In this document: positions 44,244 to 53,906 of the stretch, in pieces
Numbering within the stretch: position 1 is the first letter of the stretch
Layout: each line of letters opens with the position of its first letter
Assembly: GCF_000016545.1 (NCBI RefSeq)
Contig: NC_009437.1
Location: 2,630,501-2,694,500, forward strand
Origin: Caldicellulosiruptor saccharolyticus DSM 8903
Lineage (GTDB): Bacteria; Bacillota; Thermoanaerobacteria; Caldicellulosiruptorales; Caldicellulosiruptoraceae
DNA: 64,000 nucleotides
Direction of reading: 5' to 3'
Notes under the pieces: model-generated
Seen by the model: only the letters and a program-made list of their open reading frames with translations
Told to the model about the DNA's origin: nothing
Databases searched by the model: none
Program-made: the position numbers and the translations under genes

Positions 44244-44343
44244 TTATCTCTTCAAATCTCATTTCTCTTCATTTTCACTCATTTTCGTTCATTACAGGAA
44301 TGCTCGTATCATATAATTATCAAATCAATTAAAACTTCATATC

Positions 44344-44377
44344 TCAATTGGTACATTTAATTATCAGTACCAATTGA
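44344..44377. repeat. Inverted repeat between the two IS110 elements
   Basis: Perfect 11-bp arms TCAATTGGTAC and GTACCAATTGA with a 12-base loop. It lies upstream of the first IS110 gene (minus) and may belong to its end. The rest of 44244-44580 is AT-rich with no gene visible. Confidence 0.5.
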
Positions 44378-44594
44378 TTACTGGAAATTTACTTTGATAA
44401 TGCACCTTTCTTAAAACACTCACTTCTCAAAAATTGAATATTAAAATTGACTGCTACAGTTTAAATTTGCCCTTTATCTTTGGTAAACTAAAATCAGAAA
44501 AAGTTTAAGCCTGATTTAGTTTATTTGGATATTTTTGATCACCTCCTGCTGGACGTGCTTTGACATCTACACGCCACAGCTTGATAAAGACTTC

Positions 44595-44760
44595 AGCCCC
44601 AAAGGATTACATGAGTAATGTTTACTCGAAGGCTTAAGCACTGACAGTTTACCACATCTGATTTGAGCATGTCAGATGTGTGCACCCTGTAAACTGCTCA
44701 AGTAGCTCTAATATCGGCGAGGCTGCTATTGTCATGTAATCCCCAGGGATAAAGGGCTTA
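44595..44760 (+). ncRNA. Candidate IS110 bridge RNA
   Basis: Just upstream of the IS110 transposase (44803) lies a strongly nested set of stems. An outer stem GGATTACATGA (44604-44614) pairs with TCATGTAATCC (44732-44742), possibly extended by AGCCC/GGGCT. Inside are GAGTAA/TTACTC (44613-44627), CAGTTTAC/GTAAACTG (44645-44696) enclosing CACATCTGA/TCAGATGTG (44653-44680), and AGTAGC/GCTGCT (44701-44727). IS110-group elements encode a bridge RNA in this position with internal loops that pair to target and donor DNA. Position and architecture fit; loop pairing was not tested. Confidence 0.65.
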
Positions 44761-44802
44761 ATACTTTTTCTTACCACTACTTGCAAAAAGGAGGTCTTCA
44801 AA

Positions 44803-46047
44803 TTGCCAAATACTTTAATTGTGGGCATTGATATCAGTAGTCAGTCAAACTCTATCTTCTTCATCGATGATGCCGGAAATCACTTGATTAAAAAACCTTT
44901 TTCCTTGCCTAACGATCAAGAAGGCGCTAACGAATTAATCAAAAGAGTTATTGATTGCCTCAGCCAGTATAATCTATCCTGTATTAAGTTTGGCATGGAA
45001 GCAACTTCACATTACGCTTGGCATCTGCACTTGTATCTTGCTTCTTCATCTGAACTGCTGCCATATAAACCAACCTTTTATGTTCTCAACCCAAGCATAG
45101 TCAAAGGCTTTAAAAAAATCTACACTTTCTTGCCTAAAACAGATAGCATCGATGCAATTATCATCGCTGAATGCGTTAGGTTCAGTAAGCTAAATCCAAC
45201 ACCTTTGCCTGATTTTAAATATGCTGCGCTACAACGCCTTACCAGAATGCGCTACCACCTTGTTCATAATCTAACTCGCGAAAAAAACAGAGCTCTCAAT
45301 CTCATATACCTTAAATTCTCTACTTATTCTCAAGACTGTCCATTTTCAGATATCTTCGGTAAAGCTTCTTGTGCTATCATCGAAAACTTTACACCTGACG
45401 ACATTGCCTCCATGCCTTTAGAAGATTTAATTAAATTCGTATCCGATAACGGCAACAATAGACTCTCAGATGTTAATAAAATCGCTGAAATACTTAAAAC
45501 TGCTGCTAATCGTTCCTTTAGATTACATCCTCTGCTGGCTGAGTCAAATAGCTTAGCTTTGTCTATGACTCTTGAAAACATTAGATTCATGCAAGAACAA
45601 CTCAAAAAACTCGACAAAGAAATCTCTAAACTACTTAAAGCTTTCTTTCAAACCCTGACTACCATCCCTGGCATAGGAGATGTTCTTGCAGCCGGCATCA
45701 TCGCTGAAATCGGTGATATCAAGCGCTTCAAAAATGAAGCTGCTTTGGCAAAGTATTCTGGCCTGGCTTGGACTCAGTACTAATCAGGCAACTTCAATGC
45801 CCAGGAAACCTCATTAGCTAAGTGTGGTAACCAATACCTGAGATACTATCTTGTTGAAGCTGCTAACTGTGTGCTGTAGCACACAGTACGCTACAAAGCC
45901 TTCTACAACAAGAAGTTCTCAGAGGTTACCAAACACCAGCATAAACGTGCCCTCGTCCTCACCGCAAGACGCTTAATTCCTTTGATCTTTGCAATGCTCA
46001 GCAAAGGTCAAATATATCAAGAAAGAGGTGATGTTTACAATACTTAG
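44803..46047 (+). pseudogene. IS110-family transposase with two in-frame stops
   Basis: The frame starts at TTG 44803, eight bases after GGAGG, and covers 414 codons to TAG at 46045. The DEDD domain is present (LIVGIDISSQSNS, FGMEATSHYAWHL, LPKTDSIDAIIIAE). The C-terminal serine domain starts TTIPGIGDVLAAGIIAEIGD and KYSGLAWTQY. TAA at 45781 and TAG at 45877 then interrupt SGNFNAQETSLAKCGNQYLR ... EAANCVL ... HTVRYKAFYNKKFSEVTKHQ. The first stop removes the region holding the catalytic serine, so the protein should be inactive. The 326-residue product may still be made. Downstream sequence to 46217 shows no gene. Confidence 0.85.
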
Positions 46048-46217
46048 TTAGTCCCAATTTTTTAATTTAATAATCTTTCCCAAACAAGCTGCCAGTTAAA
46101 TTTTTCCATGCTGAGCGGCTCGGTATTCTATTGTCTTTTTTGTCCTAATTATCTAAAAAATTTTTTAAAAACCCCCCCTTGACATTATACCGTTTGTCTC
46201 GCTAATAAATATCTTTG

Positions 46218-48371
46218 TTAAATCTTGAATATTTTCATGTGGTTTGTTAAACTGTCTGCTAGATCTCTTAGTCTTTTTGCTATTTTCTTGACATTCTCCA
46301 CTGTTGCCATTTGTTGCAGAGTTGCTGCTAAAACTTCTTCAGTTGATGCAGCAGTTTGTTGAGATAGTGCCGCTGTATTTTCTACGTGTGAAAGGATTTT
46401 AGATTTCTCAGTATATATTTTGAAAATAGCCACATTAATTTCTTGTATTCTGTTTAAAACATCGTTAAACAAATTTTCTAAATGTCTAAAACTTTTTGTT
46501 ACATAATCAACTACTTGATATTCTTTACTATAAAGTATTTCAAATTCTGAGGCTCTCTGCTGAACTATTTTAGTTTGTTCAACCATTCTTTTTATATGAT
46601 CTTCTATTTCCGGCAATGAATTATTTACCTCGACTGCTAATTTTCTAATTTCATCTGCAACAATAGCAAATCCTTTCCCTTTTTCACCTGCCTTTGCTGC
46701 CTCAATTGAAGCATTTAGTGATAAAAGCTTAGTTTGATCTGCAATATTTTTGATCAATTTCAAAATCTGTCTTATTGTTCTTAAATATTCAATTAACTGA
46801 CTTATTACAAAAAAGTAACTTGAAAAGTACGTTTGCTCTCTGATGCTATTGATTCTAAATAGTTCAGCTCATTCATACTCTGTTGAGTTTGCATTAATAT
46901 ATTTTCACTTAAAGTTCTGATTAAATTTACTGTGTTAGTTACAAATTCTATATTATGGATAAATGTGGTAATAATATTTACTGCTGTTGTCATATCTTTC
47001 GCCTGCTCATTTGCATCTTTTGCAATTTCATTGACGGCATTTGCTATTTCATTAGCTGCAATACCAGTTTGTTTTGTAGCTTCATTTAAAAATTCTATTG
47101 ATTTTTTTGTTTCAGTAGCAAGTAAAATACCTTTGTTTAATTATCTCCTTAATACGCAAAGCCATTTTAGTAAAACCTGTTGCTAATTCACCAATTTCAT
47201 CATTTCTCTCTAATATAACATTTAAATTTAAATTGCTTTTTTCTACTTCCACCATAAAATCTTTTAGTTTATTTATATCTCGGATTATTTTATAGGTAAA
47301 TATTAAACCTAAAGTTAAACCTAAAGAAATAGCAAACAAAGTAAAAATCAACGCAATGATTACTATAAAACTTCTAAAATAATTTAATGTTTTTAGAACC
47401 TGAAACATGGGAATCATACATACGACTATCCAATCGCTATCAGGTATGTTTGAATAAGTAATGAGATATTTTTTCTTTTCGAAAATACCTTCAAATGTCC
47501 CTTTCTCTCTCTCGAAAAACGAAGAACATTCTTTATTAGAAATGTCTCAACAGTTAAAGTAGTTTCCATTCTTTCTTCCCAATCATTGGGAAGAATAATT
47601 TTTTATTTTTGCTTAAAAGCAAAACCTCACCATTTGTTTGTGAGCTCAATGAAGATTCTAAAAAATTTCTTATATCCTGTCTTCTTTTATATCAATTATA
47701 ACAACACCTATCGTGTCACCCGTCGAAAAAATTTTTAAAGGAGCAGCAACTGAAAACCCCATAGAGAATTAAAGTCACTGTCCATACTTTAACACTTTTT
47801 TATTTATCATCAAAGTTCTTTTCATGGCTTTTAATTACAACACTTTTTTTGATTTTATTATTTTTTTATAGCATTCAGCTTGTTTAAGCTTCTCAAACTC
47901 AATTAAACCAGGAAAATACGAAGGTACCGTTAAAGTCGAAATTTCACTTGTGAGTAAATACATCCCACTATATAAATTATTTCCTGCAATTAAACTTTGA
48001 TAGTTTTTTCGGCATTAGTTTTGATCTCTTGTTTTTCGTAATTTTCTACAGTTTCATCTTCAGCTTTTTCAAACCACTGTTGTATGAAATCATTGCTTAT
48101 AATCTTAATAATGTCATTCTGAGCATTCGTTATGATCATTTGAAAATATTGAGCGATTGAATATGTAGTGCTCAAATAAGAAACTTTTGTTTGCTCTAAA
48201 TATGGATTCTGCATCATTGTTACTGCTGCTACATTTATAATAGTAATAGGTGACAATAAAATTATTAAAATTAAGGTTATAATCTTTTTATAAAGCTTAC
48301 TTCTAAACGTTGCGCATATCTTATTCTTTATGCTTTACTACTTGTAATATGTAAATATTTAACAAAATCAT
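46218..48371 (-). pseudogene. Degraded methyl-accepting chemotaxis protein
   Basis: A receptor gene starts at ATG 48371 behind AAAGGAGGTG and can be followed through several frames to 46218. Pieces in order are KLYKKIITLILIILLSPITI (first helix), a sensor segment to about 47990, a poorly readable sensor half (47418-47989), helix plus HAMP (SFIVIIALIFTLFAISLGLT; ERNDEIGELATGFTKM), then EAANEIANAV-like linker pieces and the signalling tip ([36 protein letters not shown]). At least four frameshifts or small deletions are present (near 48320, 47990, 47110 and 46800). It lies 42 bases downstream of the GH130 gene and may once have sensed the same sugar. Confidence 0.85.
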
Positions 48372-48412
48372 TTTCACCTCCTTTGCTCTTCTTAATTTCT
48401 AAACTTGTAGTT

Positions 48413-49414
48413 TTATATTTTGTTTCGTGTCAGATATTCTAAAATTGCTTCTAATTCAATTGTTGCAACACAACAATACATATCTGCAGCACCGTAATAA
48501 ATGTATAGAATACCATCGACTACTACATTGCCTGTTGGAAATACACAGCCGTTATAAATACCTTTTGTCTCATACTCATATTCAGGTTCCATAATAAATT
48601 CTTTCGTTCTTGCTATTATGATTGTAGGATCTTTCAAATCAAGAAGCATTGCACCAACTCTGTAAATTCCTTTTTTATCAACAGCATGGTATAATGTTAA
48701 CCAACCTTCTTCTGTTTTTATTGGCGGAGTACTACCTCCAATTTTTGTTTCCCATTCGTATTCCGCCTTAGCTAATAATTTACTTTCTTCCCACACCATT
48801 AAATCCTCAGAAAAGCTAATCCATATAGATGGATATTCGCAACCATACTTTGGTCCTACCCATTGCATTGGCCGATGCAGCATAACATATTTACCATTTA
48901 TCTTTTCTGGAAAAAGAATTACATCTCTATCATCTAAATTAGCTTTAGTTATTCGACCGAGACGCTTAAAATGAATCAAATCTTTAGACATAAGCAAACC
49001 AGAATTGGTGATATTTTCTTTTAAACAAACAGGCATATTTTCATTAGGTTCATAAGTTTTAATTTTATTTTTATTCCAATACTGCCCAGGGGGATAAGCT
49101 CTATACGCATAAGTTATATAGAATATATCGCCATATTTAACTATTCTTGGATCTTCTACGCACCCTGCATCTGGTCCATCAGGGCTTGGAGAGAGAACAG
49201 GTTTCTTACTTACTCTCTCAAAGTTAAAACCATCCTCACTTATTGCTAAACCAAAATGAACATAATGCGTAAGGTCATGCCCTGCCGCCCGATAGAGCAT
49301 ATAAAATTTACCATTTTCGTACCATACACCTGGATTGCAGACTGCAAGACTTTCCCATTCATTTGTTGGATTAGGTTTCAAAATCGGATTATTTTTGTAT
49401 TTTTTGAGTTTCAT
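48413..49414 (-). CDS. GH130-family glycoside phosphorylase/hydrolase
   Basis: 333 residues from ATG at 49414, nine bases after GGAAGG; an upstream ATG at 49435 overlaps that site. The five-bladed propeller of GH130 is visible in PILKPNPTNEWESLAVCNPG, FYMLYRAAGHD, GCVEDPRIV (with the catalytic-type Asp), DDRDVILFPEKINGKYVMLH, and STPPIKTEEGWLTLYHA. Family members phosphorolyse or hydrolyse beta-mannosides such as mannosyl-glucose or mannosyl-N-acetylglucosamine. No signal peptide, so intracellular. It follows the secreted GH5-like gene and an Lpl-type importer, suggesting breakdown of beta-mannan fragments after uptake. Confidence 0.9.
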   Translation of the reverse strand: MKLKKYKNNPILKPNPTNEWESLAVCNPGVWYENGKFYMLYRAAGHDLTHYVHFGLAISEDGFNFERVSKKPVLSPSPDGPDAGCVEDPRIVKYGDIFYITYAYRAYPPGQYWNKNKIKTYEPNENMPVCLKENITNSGLLMSKDLIHFKRLGRITKANLDDRDVILFPEKINGKYVMLHRPMQWVGPKYGCEYPSIWISFSEDLMVWEESKLLAKAEYEWETKIGGSTPPIKTEEGWLTLYHAVDKKGIYRVGAMLLDLKDPTIIIARTKEFIMEPEYEYETKGIYNGCVFPTGNVVVDGILYIYYGAADMYCCVATIELEAILEYLTRNKI

Positions 49415-49438
49415 ATCAATTTTCCTTCCTTTCATATT

Positions 49439-51274
49439 TTATTTAACTTTTTTAGCAATAAAGGCTATATCAATTTTCCAGTTTGGCATTTTAATGTTTA
49501 ATATTTTATTCTTTACAGCTACATTCTCTTTCTTGACAGCATTACCTGAAAATGTATCAAACCATTCTACTTGATAAATACCATTATCCAGTTTTATTCT
49601 TACTGTCACATCTTTGAATAATCTTTCTATTCCGCCAATGTGAGAATACTCAGTATCATAAAACCACAGATATGCACTATCTTGTTTAATATACCCATGT
49701 ACTCCAACATCAAAATTAGAAATATCAAGTTGCATTTCATCTATATATTTTAAGAATGGATCATTCCATGGAATTTTCTTAACATATAAGCTGACTGGCT
49801 TAAAATAAGTATAAAGATTTAACGGATGCACATAACTATCCCACCACCAAGTCATACCCGTTCCAGCACCACCACCCATAACACCTGCCCATAGTCCAAG
49901 ATGAACATGCATTCCTTTAGGGTCAAGGCGTTTAGTAGTAGTTGGATCTGAAGCAATTCCCATTTCGCAGAAGAAGGCAGGTTTGTTATACATATCTGCA
50001 ATATCTCTCTGCTTAGAAGGTATATTTTTACAGAAATTGGTTATCCCATAATCATGAATATTGATAAAATCCAACTCTTTAACTTTTTCAAGAGGATCAT
50101 ATAAGACAGCACTGCTTGACGACACTAAATGTTTATATGGATCTATAGATTTGATAAACAAAGCCATTTCTTTGTGCCAAGCATTTGATTTTTCTGGATC
50201 ATAATTATCTGTCCAGCTAACCTCATTAAAAAGCTCCCAGCTCATAATATTTGTGGAATAACCCCATCTAGCTATAATATATCTTATAATCTTCTTGAAT
50301 TGCTTTTTAGCTTCAGTATTTGTAAAAAATTCTTCAGGTTTTGTCAATATACCCCCATTCTTTTTGTTCCACGGGTTTTCATTCCATTGAGGATTTACTT
50401 TTGTTGAAAATTGGCCATGATTAATAAAGGTTAACATAATATATATTCCTTTTTGCTCGGCTAATTCCAAAACTTTATCCAATTGATAGGCTCTATCAAG
50501 TCTATTTGTAAAGTCATAAATACCTGTATCATTCCAATACAGCCCAAAGCTCCAGCTTCCCATCCATATACGGGCAAAATTAGCGCCACTTTCTGCCATT
50601 TTGGAAAACCAAACATTGTAGTCATATGAACCACGTGTAGGTGAAGTCCACCATGCGACATTTTGACCAATCGGAATATACGGCGTACCATCATCAAATA
50701 CAAAATGTCTCTTTTTTTTAGGTTCAACTCTAATAAATCCATGATTTTTAGCTTCTTTGACACTAAATTCCCCTTTTTTAAAATCTTGTACTCTACCTTT
50801 TGCCTTTACATAAATTGTATATTTCCATTTTCCTATTTCCACGGGACAAAATCTAATTCGCCACTCAGGTTGTCCTACTTTTGTTAAAACTTCTTTTCCC
50901 TGTGGTTCATTTGGATTGTTAGAGGCTGTTCCACCTATTCCATTTTTATTTAGTCTTTCTAATTTTTTTTCATTTATTGGAAGTAGTTGCCTTTTATAAT
51001 CTTGATACCAAAATGCTGGCATAACATATTTCTTCCCACTTGGAGAAACGAATTCTCCCCATATGTCTATCTCGTCAGGATCAAAACAATTGCCTTTGAA
51101 AGCGGGTGTTTTAAATGAAATTTCAAATTTTGAGTATTTATAAGCTACTGATGTAAGATGCTTAAAATCTGTAATCTTTATATTACTTGGTGCACCAAAA
51201 CCAGTAACTGAAAGAGTCAATAAAATTAAGAAGGCAATTACATAAGAAATGAGGCTTGTAATTTTTTTTCTCAT
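49439..51274 (-). CDS. Secreted GH5-like glycoside hydrolase with N-terminal DUF5060-like domain
   Basis: 611 residues from ATG at 51274. The ribosome site GGAGGTGAT lies seven bases before, and the two upstream ATGs fall in or before it. Signal helix about 8-28. An N-terminal immunoglobulin-like DUF5060-type domain (about 30-175: YSKFEISFKTPAFKGNCFDP) precedes a TIM barrel with acid/base Glu351 in MSWELFNEVSWTD and nucleophile Glu437 in PAFFCEMGIAS. A small beta domain closes the protein. It probably cleaves a beta-glycan outside the cell, and there is no visible anchoring motif. It is in one operon with the importer and GH130 gene. Confidence 0.87.
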   Translation of the reverse strand: MRKKITSLISYVIAFLILLTLSVTGFGAPSNIKITDFKHLTSVAYKYSKFEISFKTPAFKGNCFDPDEIDIWGEFVSPSGKKYVMPAFWYQDYKRQLLPINEKKLERLNKNGIGGTASNNPNEPQGKEVLTKVGQPEWRIRFCPVEIGKWKYTIYVKAKGRVQDFKKGEFSVKEAKNHGFIRVEPKKKRHFVFDDGTPYIPIGQNVAWWTSPTRGSYDYNVWFSKMAESGANFARIWMGSWSFGLYWNDTGIYDFTNRLDRAYQLDKVLELAEQKGIYIMLTFINHGQFSTKVNPQWNENPWNKKNGGILTKPEEFFTNTEAKKQFKKIIRYIIARWGYSTNIMSWELFNEVSWTDNYDPEKSNAWHKEMALFIKSIDPYKHLVSSSSAVLYDPLEKVKELDFINIHDYGITNFCKNIPSKQRDIADMYNKPAFFCEMGIASDPTTTKRLDPKGMHVHLGLWAGVMGGGAGTGMTWWWDSYVHPLNLYTYFKPVSLYVKKIPWNDPFLKYIDEMQLDISNFDVGVHGYIKQDSAYLWFYDTEYSHIGGIERLFKDVTVRIKLDNGIYQVEWFDTFSGNAVKKENVAVKNKILNIKMPNWKIDIAFIAKKVK

Positions 51275-51332
51275 AAAGAGCATCACCTCCACACCATTCC
51301 TTTTTGAAATTTGAAAGGTGATAATATCAGTC

Positions 51333-51357
51333 AGGGAAGGGCTCTTAACCCTTCCCT
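51333..51357. other. Intercistronic hairpin after binding-protein gene
   Basis: Perfect 9-bp arms AGGGAAGGG and CCCTTCCCT, 7-base loop, without a T-run on the minus strand. It begins 16 bases after the binding-protein stop. Confidence 0.7.
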
Positions 51358-51372
51358 CAACTTTGTTTTCTT

Positions 51373-52917
51373 TTAAATCCCAGCTTTTGTAAGTTCCCTA
51401 ATTATTGCGTTAGCTTTTGCCTGGTTTTGTTGTATAAATTTCTTCAAAGCACCTTCTATATTATCTGTTGAAACAACCATCTTCATTACAGCTTGTCTGA
51501 AATCACTTGCGAGAGTATTTGCATACTTATCTTTATAAGGAGCTGAGAAGAAATCAAACGCATAGTTAATTTTTGCTAGTTTAACATTGTTAGGTTGAGA
51601 AACTGGAAGCTTATACAGCCATATTAAATCCTTGAGTGTCTTTTGATCAAAAGTTGGATCAGTATATATAAAATCACCATTCAAGCATGCCAAGTTTCTA
51701 ACTGCATCAGCTGTAGTTGTGATATAATCTGGTTTTTCATACTGACCTTTTGAATCTTTCTTCCACAGTAATACAATCTTATTATTTTTAATTACATAGT
51801 CTTTGTTCACAAAACCAAATTGGCACATTCTCGTACCTTCTGGACTTGCAGCCCAATCCATTATATCAAGTATTCTCTTAAACTTTTCGTCAGACATTTT
51901 TGAACTGAACAAGTATGCAGACCAAGTATTGTCCCACTCTTGCAAGAAGTATTTGCCATCACGTCCTTTTATCTTCATCAAAGCCGTAGCTTTGTATACA
52001 TCTGCTTTCGGATTTGCAGTTTTGAAATTAGTCCTATATTTATTCCAATCTGCACCCAAATTATCAGCCCACATACCTAATCTATTTGCCATGTATAGAT
52101 TGACTCCATCGTAATCTTTTGCAGTATAGAAATCCTTCCATAAAGCTCCCTCTTTGTACATTTGTCTCAAGAATTTAATTCCTTCGAGAGTTTCTGGCAT
52201 TGTGGGGCCCCATACCCATTTTCCTTTTACTTTTACAAAAGTAGCTGCATAAGGATTGAAGTAGTTAAGTAACCATGGCCAGCCCCAACCAACTTCGGCA
52301 TAACCCACTGTCTTTCCTTTACCATTACCAGCCGGATCTTTTTGTACAAATGCTTTTGCCAATTTCAGTAGTTCATCAATAGTGTACTCTTCTTTCGCCA
52401 TACCCAATTTCTCAGCCCAATCTTTTCGATACATTATAGCCATGGGACCGGCTAAACTCCACTTATTATCTCCGCGGAATTTTGTCCAAAGATAATCCTT
52501 GCCATTAATTTTGTAATAATCCATAATCTTCATCTTCGACCTTAATGCCTTTAGATTCGGGTATTTATCAAGCGATGGTAATGGCTTTAAAAGTCCTGCT
52601 GAAACCCAACTTTTGAACTGTTTCATTTTCCAAGGCCTTGCATCCCATTGCAACATATCTGGCATGTCACCAGCCGCCATCCATGTATTAACTTGTTGTT
52701 CCCAATTGTTCCAGTCTAATGCTTGTGGCTTAATCTTAACGTTAAATTTGTTACTAACATATTTCATAAATTCATCGTCATTAAAAGTCCCAAAAGATGC
52801 TACACTAAATTCGATTTTTGTTTTGTATTTACTACTTGCTGAAAAAACTATTGTAGCTCCTAATAGACCCATCATAAAAATAACGACTATACAAATTGAA
52901 AACACTCGTTTTAACAT
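51373..52917 (-). CDS. Extracellular sugar-binding protein (LplA/YtcQ type)
   Basis: 514 residues, longer than the other two CUT1 binding proteins here and typical of the LplA/YtcQ group. The signal runs to about residue 28 (VVIFMMGLLGATIVFSAS); the only early cysteine (residue 9) is not in a lipobox. Conserved stretches: FNVKIKPQALDWNNWEQQVN, AGDMPDMLQWDARPWKMKQF, MYRKDWAEKLGMAKEEYTID, VGYAEVGWGWPWLLNYFNPY. Receives the glycan released by the secreted GH5-like enzyme and hands it to the permeases encoded upstream in the operon. Confidence 0.92.
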   Translation of the reverse strand: MLKRVFSICIVVIFMMGLLGATIVFSASSKYKTKIEFSVASFGTFNDDEFMKYVSNKFNVKIKPQALDWNNWEQQVNTWMAAGDMPDMLQWDARPWKMKQFKSWVSAGLLKPLPSLDKYPNLKALRSKMKIMDYYKINGKDYLWTKFRGDNKWSLAGPMAIMYRKDWAEKLGMAKEEYTIDELLKLAKAFVQKDPAGNGKGKTVGYAEVGWGWPWLLNYFNPYAATFVKVKGKWVWGPTMPETLEGIKFLRQMYKEGALWKDFYTAKDYDGVNLYMANRLGMWADNLGADWNKYRTNFKTANPKADVYKATALMKIKGRDGKYFLQEWDNTWSAYLFSSKMSDEKFKRILDIMDWAASPEGTRMCQFGFVNKDYVIKNNKIVLLWKKDSKGQYEKPDYITTTADAVRNLACLNGDFIYTDPTFDQKTLKDLIWLYKLPVSQPNNVKLAKINYAFDFFSAPYKDKYANTLASDFRQAVMKMVVSTDNIEGALKKFIQQNQAKANAIIRELTKAGI

Positions 52918-52957
52918 TACTTCGAACCTCCCTCTTTTATTTTTTTATATATACATT

Positions 52958-52982
52958 TTAGAGGGATATAAAATCCCTCTAA
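52958..52982. other. Intercistronic hairpin between permease and binding-protein genes
   Basis: Perfect 10-bp arms TTAGAGGGAT and ATCCCTCTAA with a 5-base loop, ten bases after the permease stop. Together with 51333-51357 it brackets the binding-protein gene. Confidence 0.65.
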
Positions 52983-52992
52983 TTGCCTCATA

Positions 52993-53868
52993 CTAACCTT
53001 TTACAGCACCAATAATTATTCCTTTTACAAAGTAGCGCTGCACAAAAGGATAGACTAACATTACTGGTGTCATGACCACAAATATACTTGCCATCTTCAC
53101 ACCATCAGTAAATATCTCTTTTCTTTGAGCAGCGGGTGAACCCCCAACATTCAGATTATTAACATCCTGAATAATTCTCATTAATGCTAATTGCAGAGGT
53201 TGTTTATTATAATCTTTAATAAAGAGCATAGCATTAAACCATTCATTCCATCTGTCAACTGATAAAAAGAGTGTGATTGTTGCCAAAACTGGAGTTGCGA
53301 CAGGTAACATTATTCTAAAAAGGATTATGAAATCATTTGCTCCATCAATTTTTGCTGATTCTTCTAAGCTTTCAGGAATTGTCTGAAAATAATTTCGCAA
53401 AATTAACATATAAAATGTATTTACTCCTTGTGGAATTATCATTGAAAATACAGAATCAATTAAATGTAGACTTTTTACTAGGAGATAATAAGGAACTAAA
53501 CCGCCGCTAAAGAACATAGTGATTATTATTAAATTAAGTACAAAGTTTTTCCCTGGAAAATATTTTCTTGATAGTGCGTATGCCATAGTTACTGTCAAAA
53601 ACAGACTGTATGTAACACCAACCACTACAACAAACAAAGTTACTTTATAACCACTCCATATATACTGGGACCTAAATACATACGCATATGACTCAAAAGT
53701 TATCTCTTTAGGAAAAATCATAAAAGGCGTTTTGATATAGGTTTCTTGTCGTACCAATGAAACAAGCAGAGAATTATAAAAAGGATAAAGAATTAACAGC
53801 CCCCATAAGGTTAAAAATAGTACAATGCAAAATTGTGATATCTTATCACCTACTGATCCTTGCTTCAT
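52993..53868 (-). CDS. ABC transporter permease (LplC/YtcP type)
   Basis: 291 residues from ATG at 53868, ten bases after AGGAG; the in-frame GTG at 53877 abuts that site. Six membrane helices; the EAA loop is SLEESAKIDGANDFIILFRI; the C-terminus VKGIIIGAVKG is characteristic. Works with the LplB-type permease 30 bases upstream to import an oligosaccharide. Confidence 0.92.
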   Translation of the reverse strand: MKQGSVGDKISQFCIVLFLTLWGLLILYPFYNSLLVSLVRQETYIKTPFMIFPKEITFESYAYVFRSQYIWSGYKVTLFVVVVGVTYSLFLTVTMAYALSRKYFPGKNFVLNLIIITMFFSGGLVPYYLLVKSLHLIDSVFSMIIPQGVNTFYMLILRNYFQTIPESLEESAKIDGANDFIILFRIMLPVATPVLATITLFLSVDRWNEWFNAMLFIKDYNKQPLQLALMRIIQDVNNLNVGGSPAAQRKEIFTDGVKMASIFVVMTPVMLVYPFVQRYFVKGIIIGAVKG

Positions 53869-53906
53869 TAGTTTCACACTCCTTTTTTAGTTAAAAAGCA
53901 AAATAT

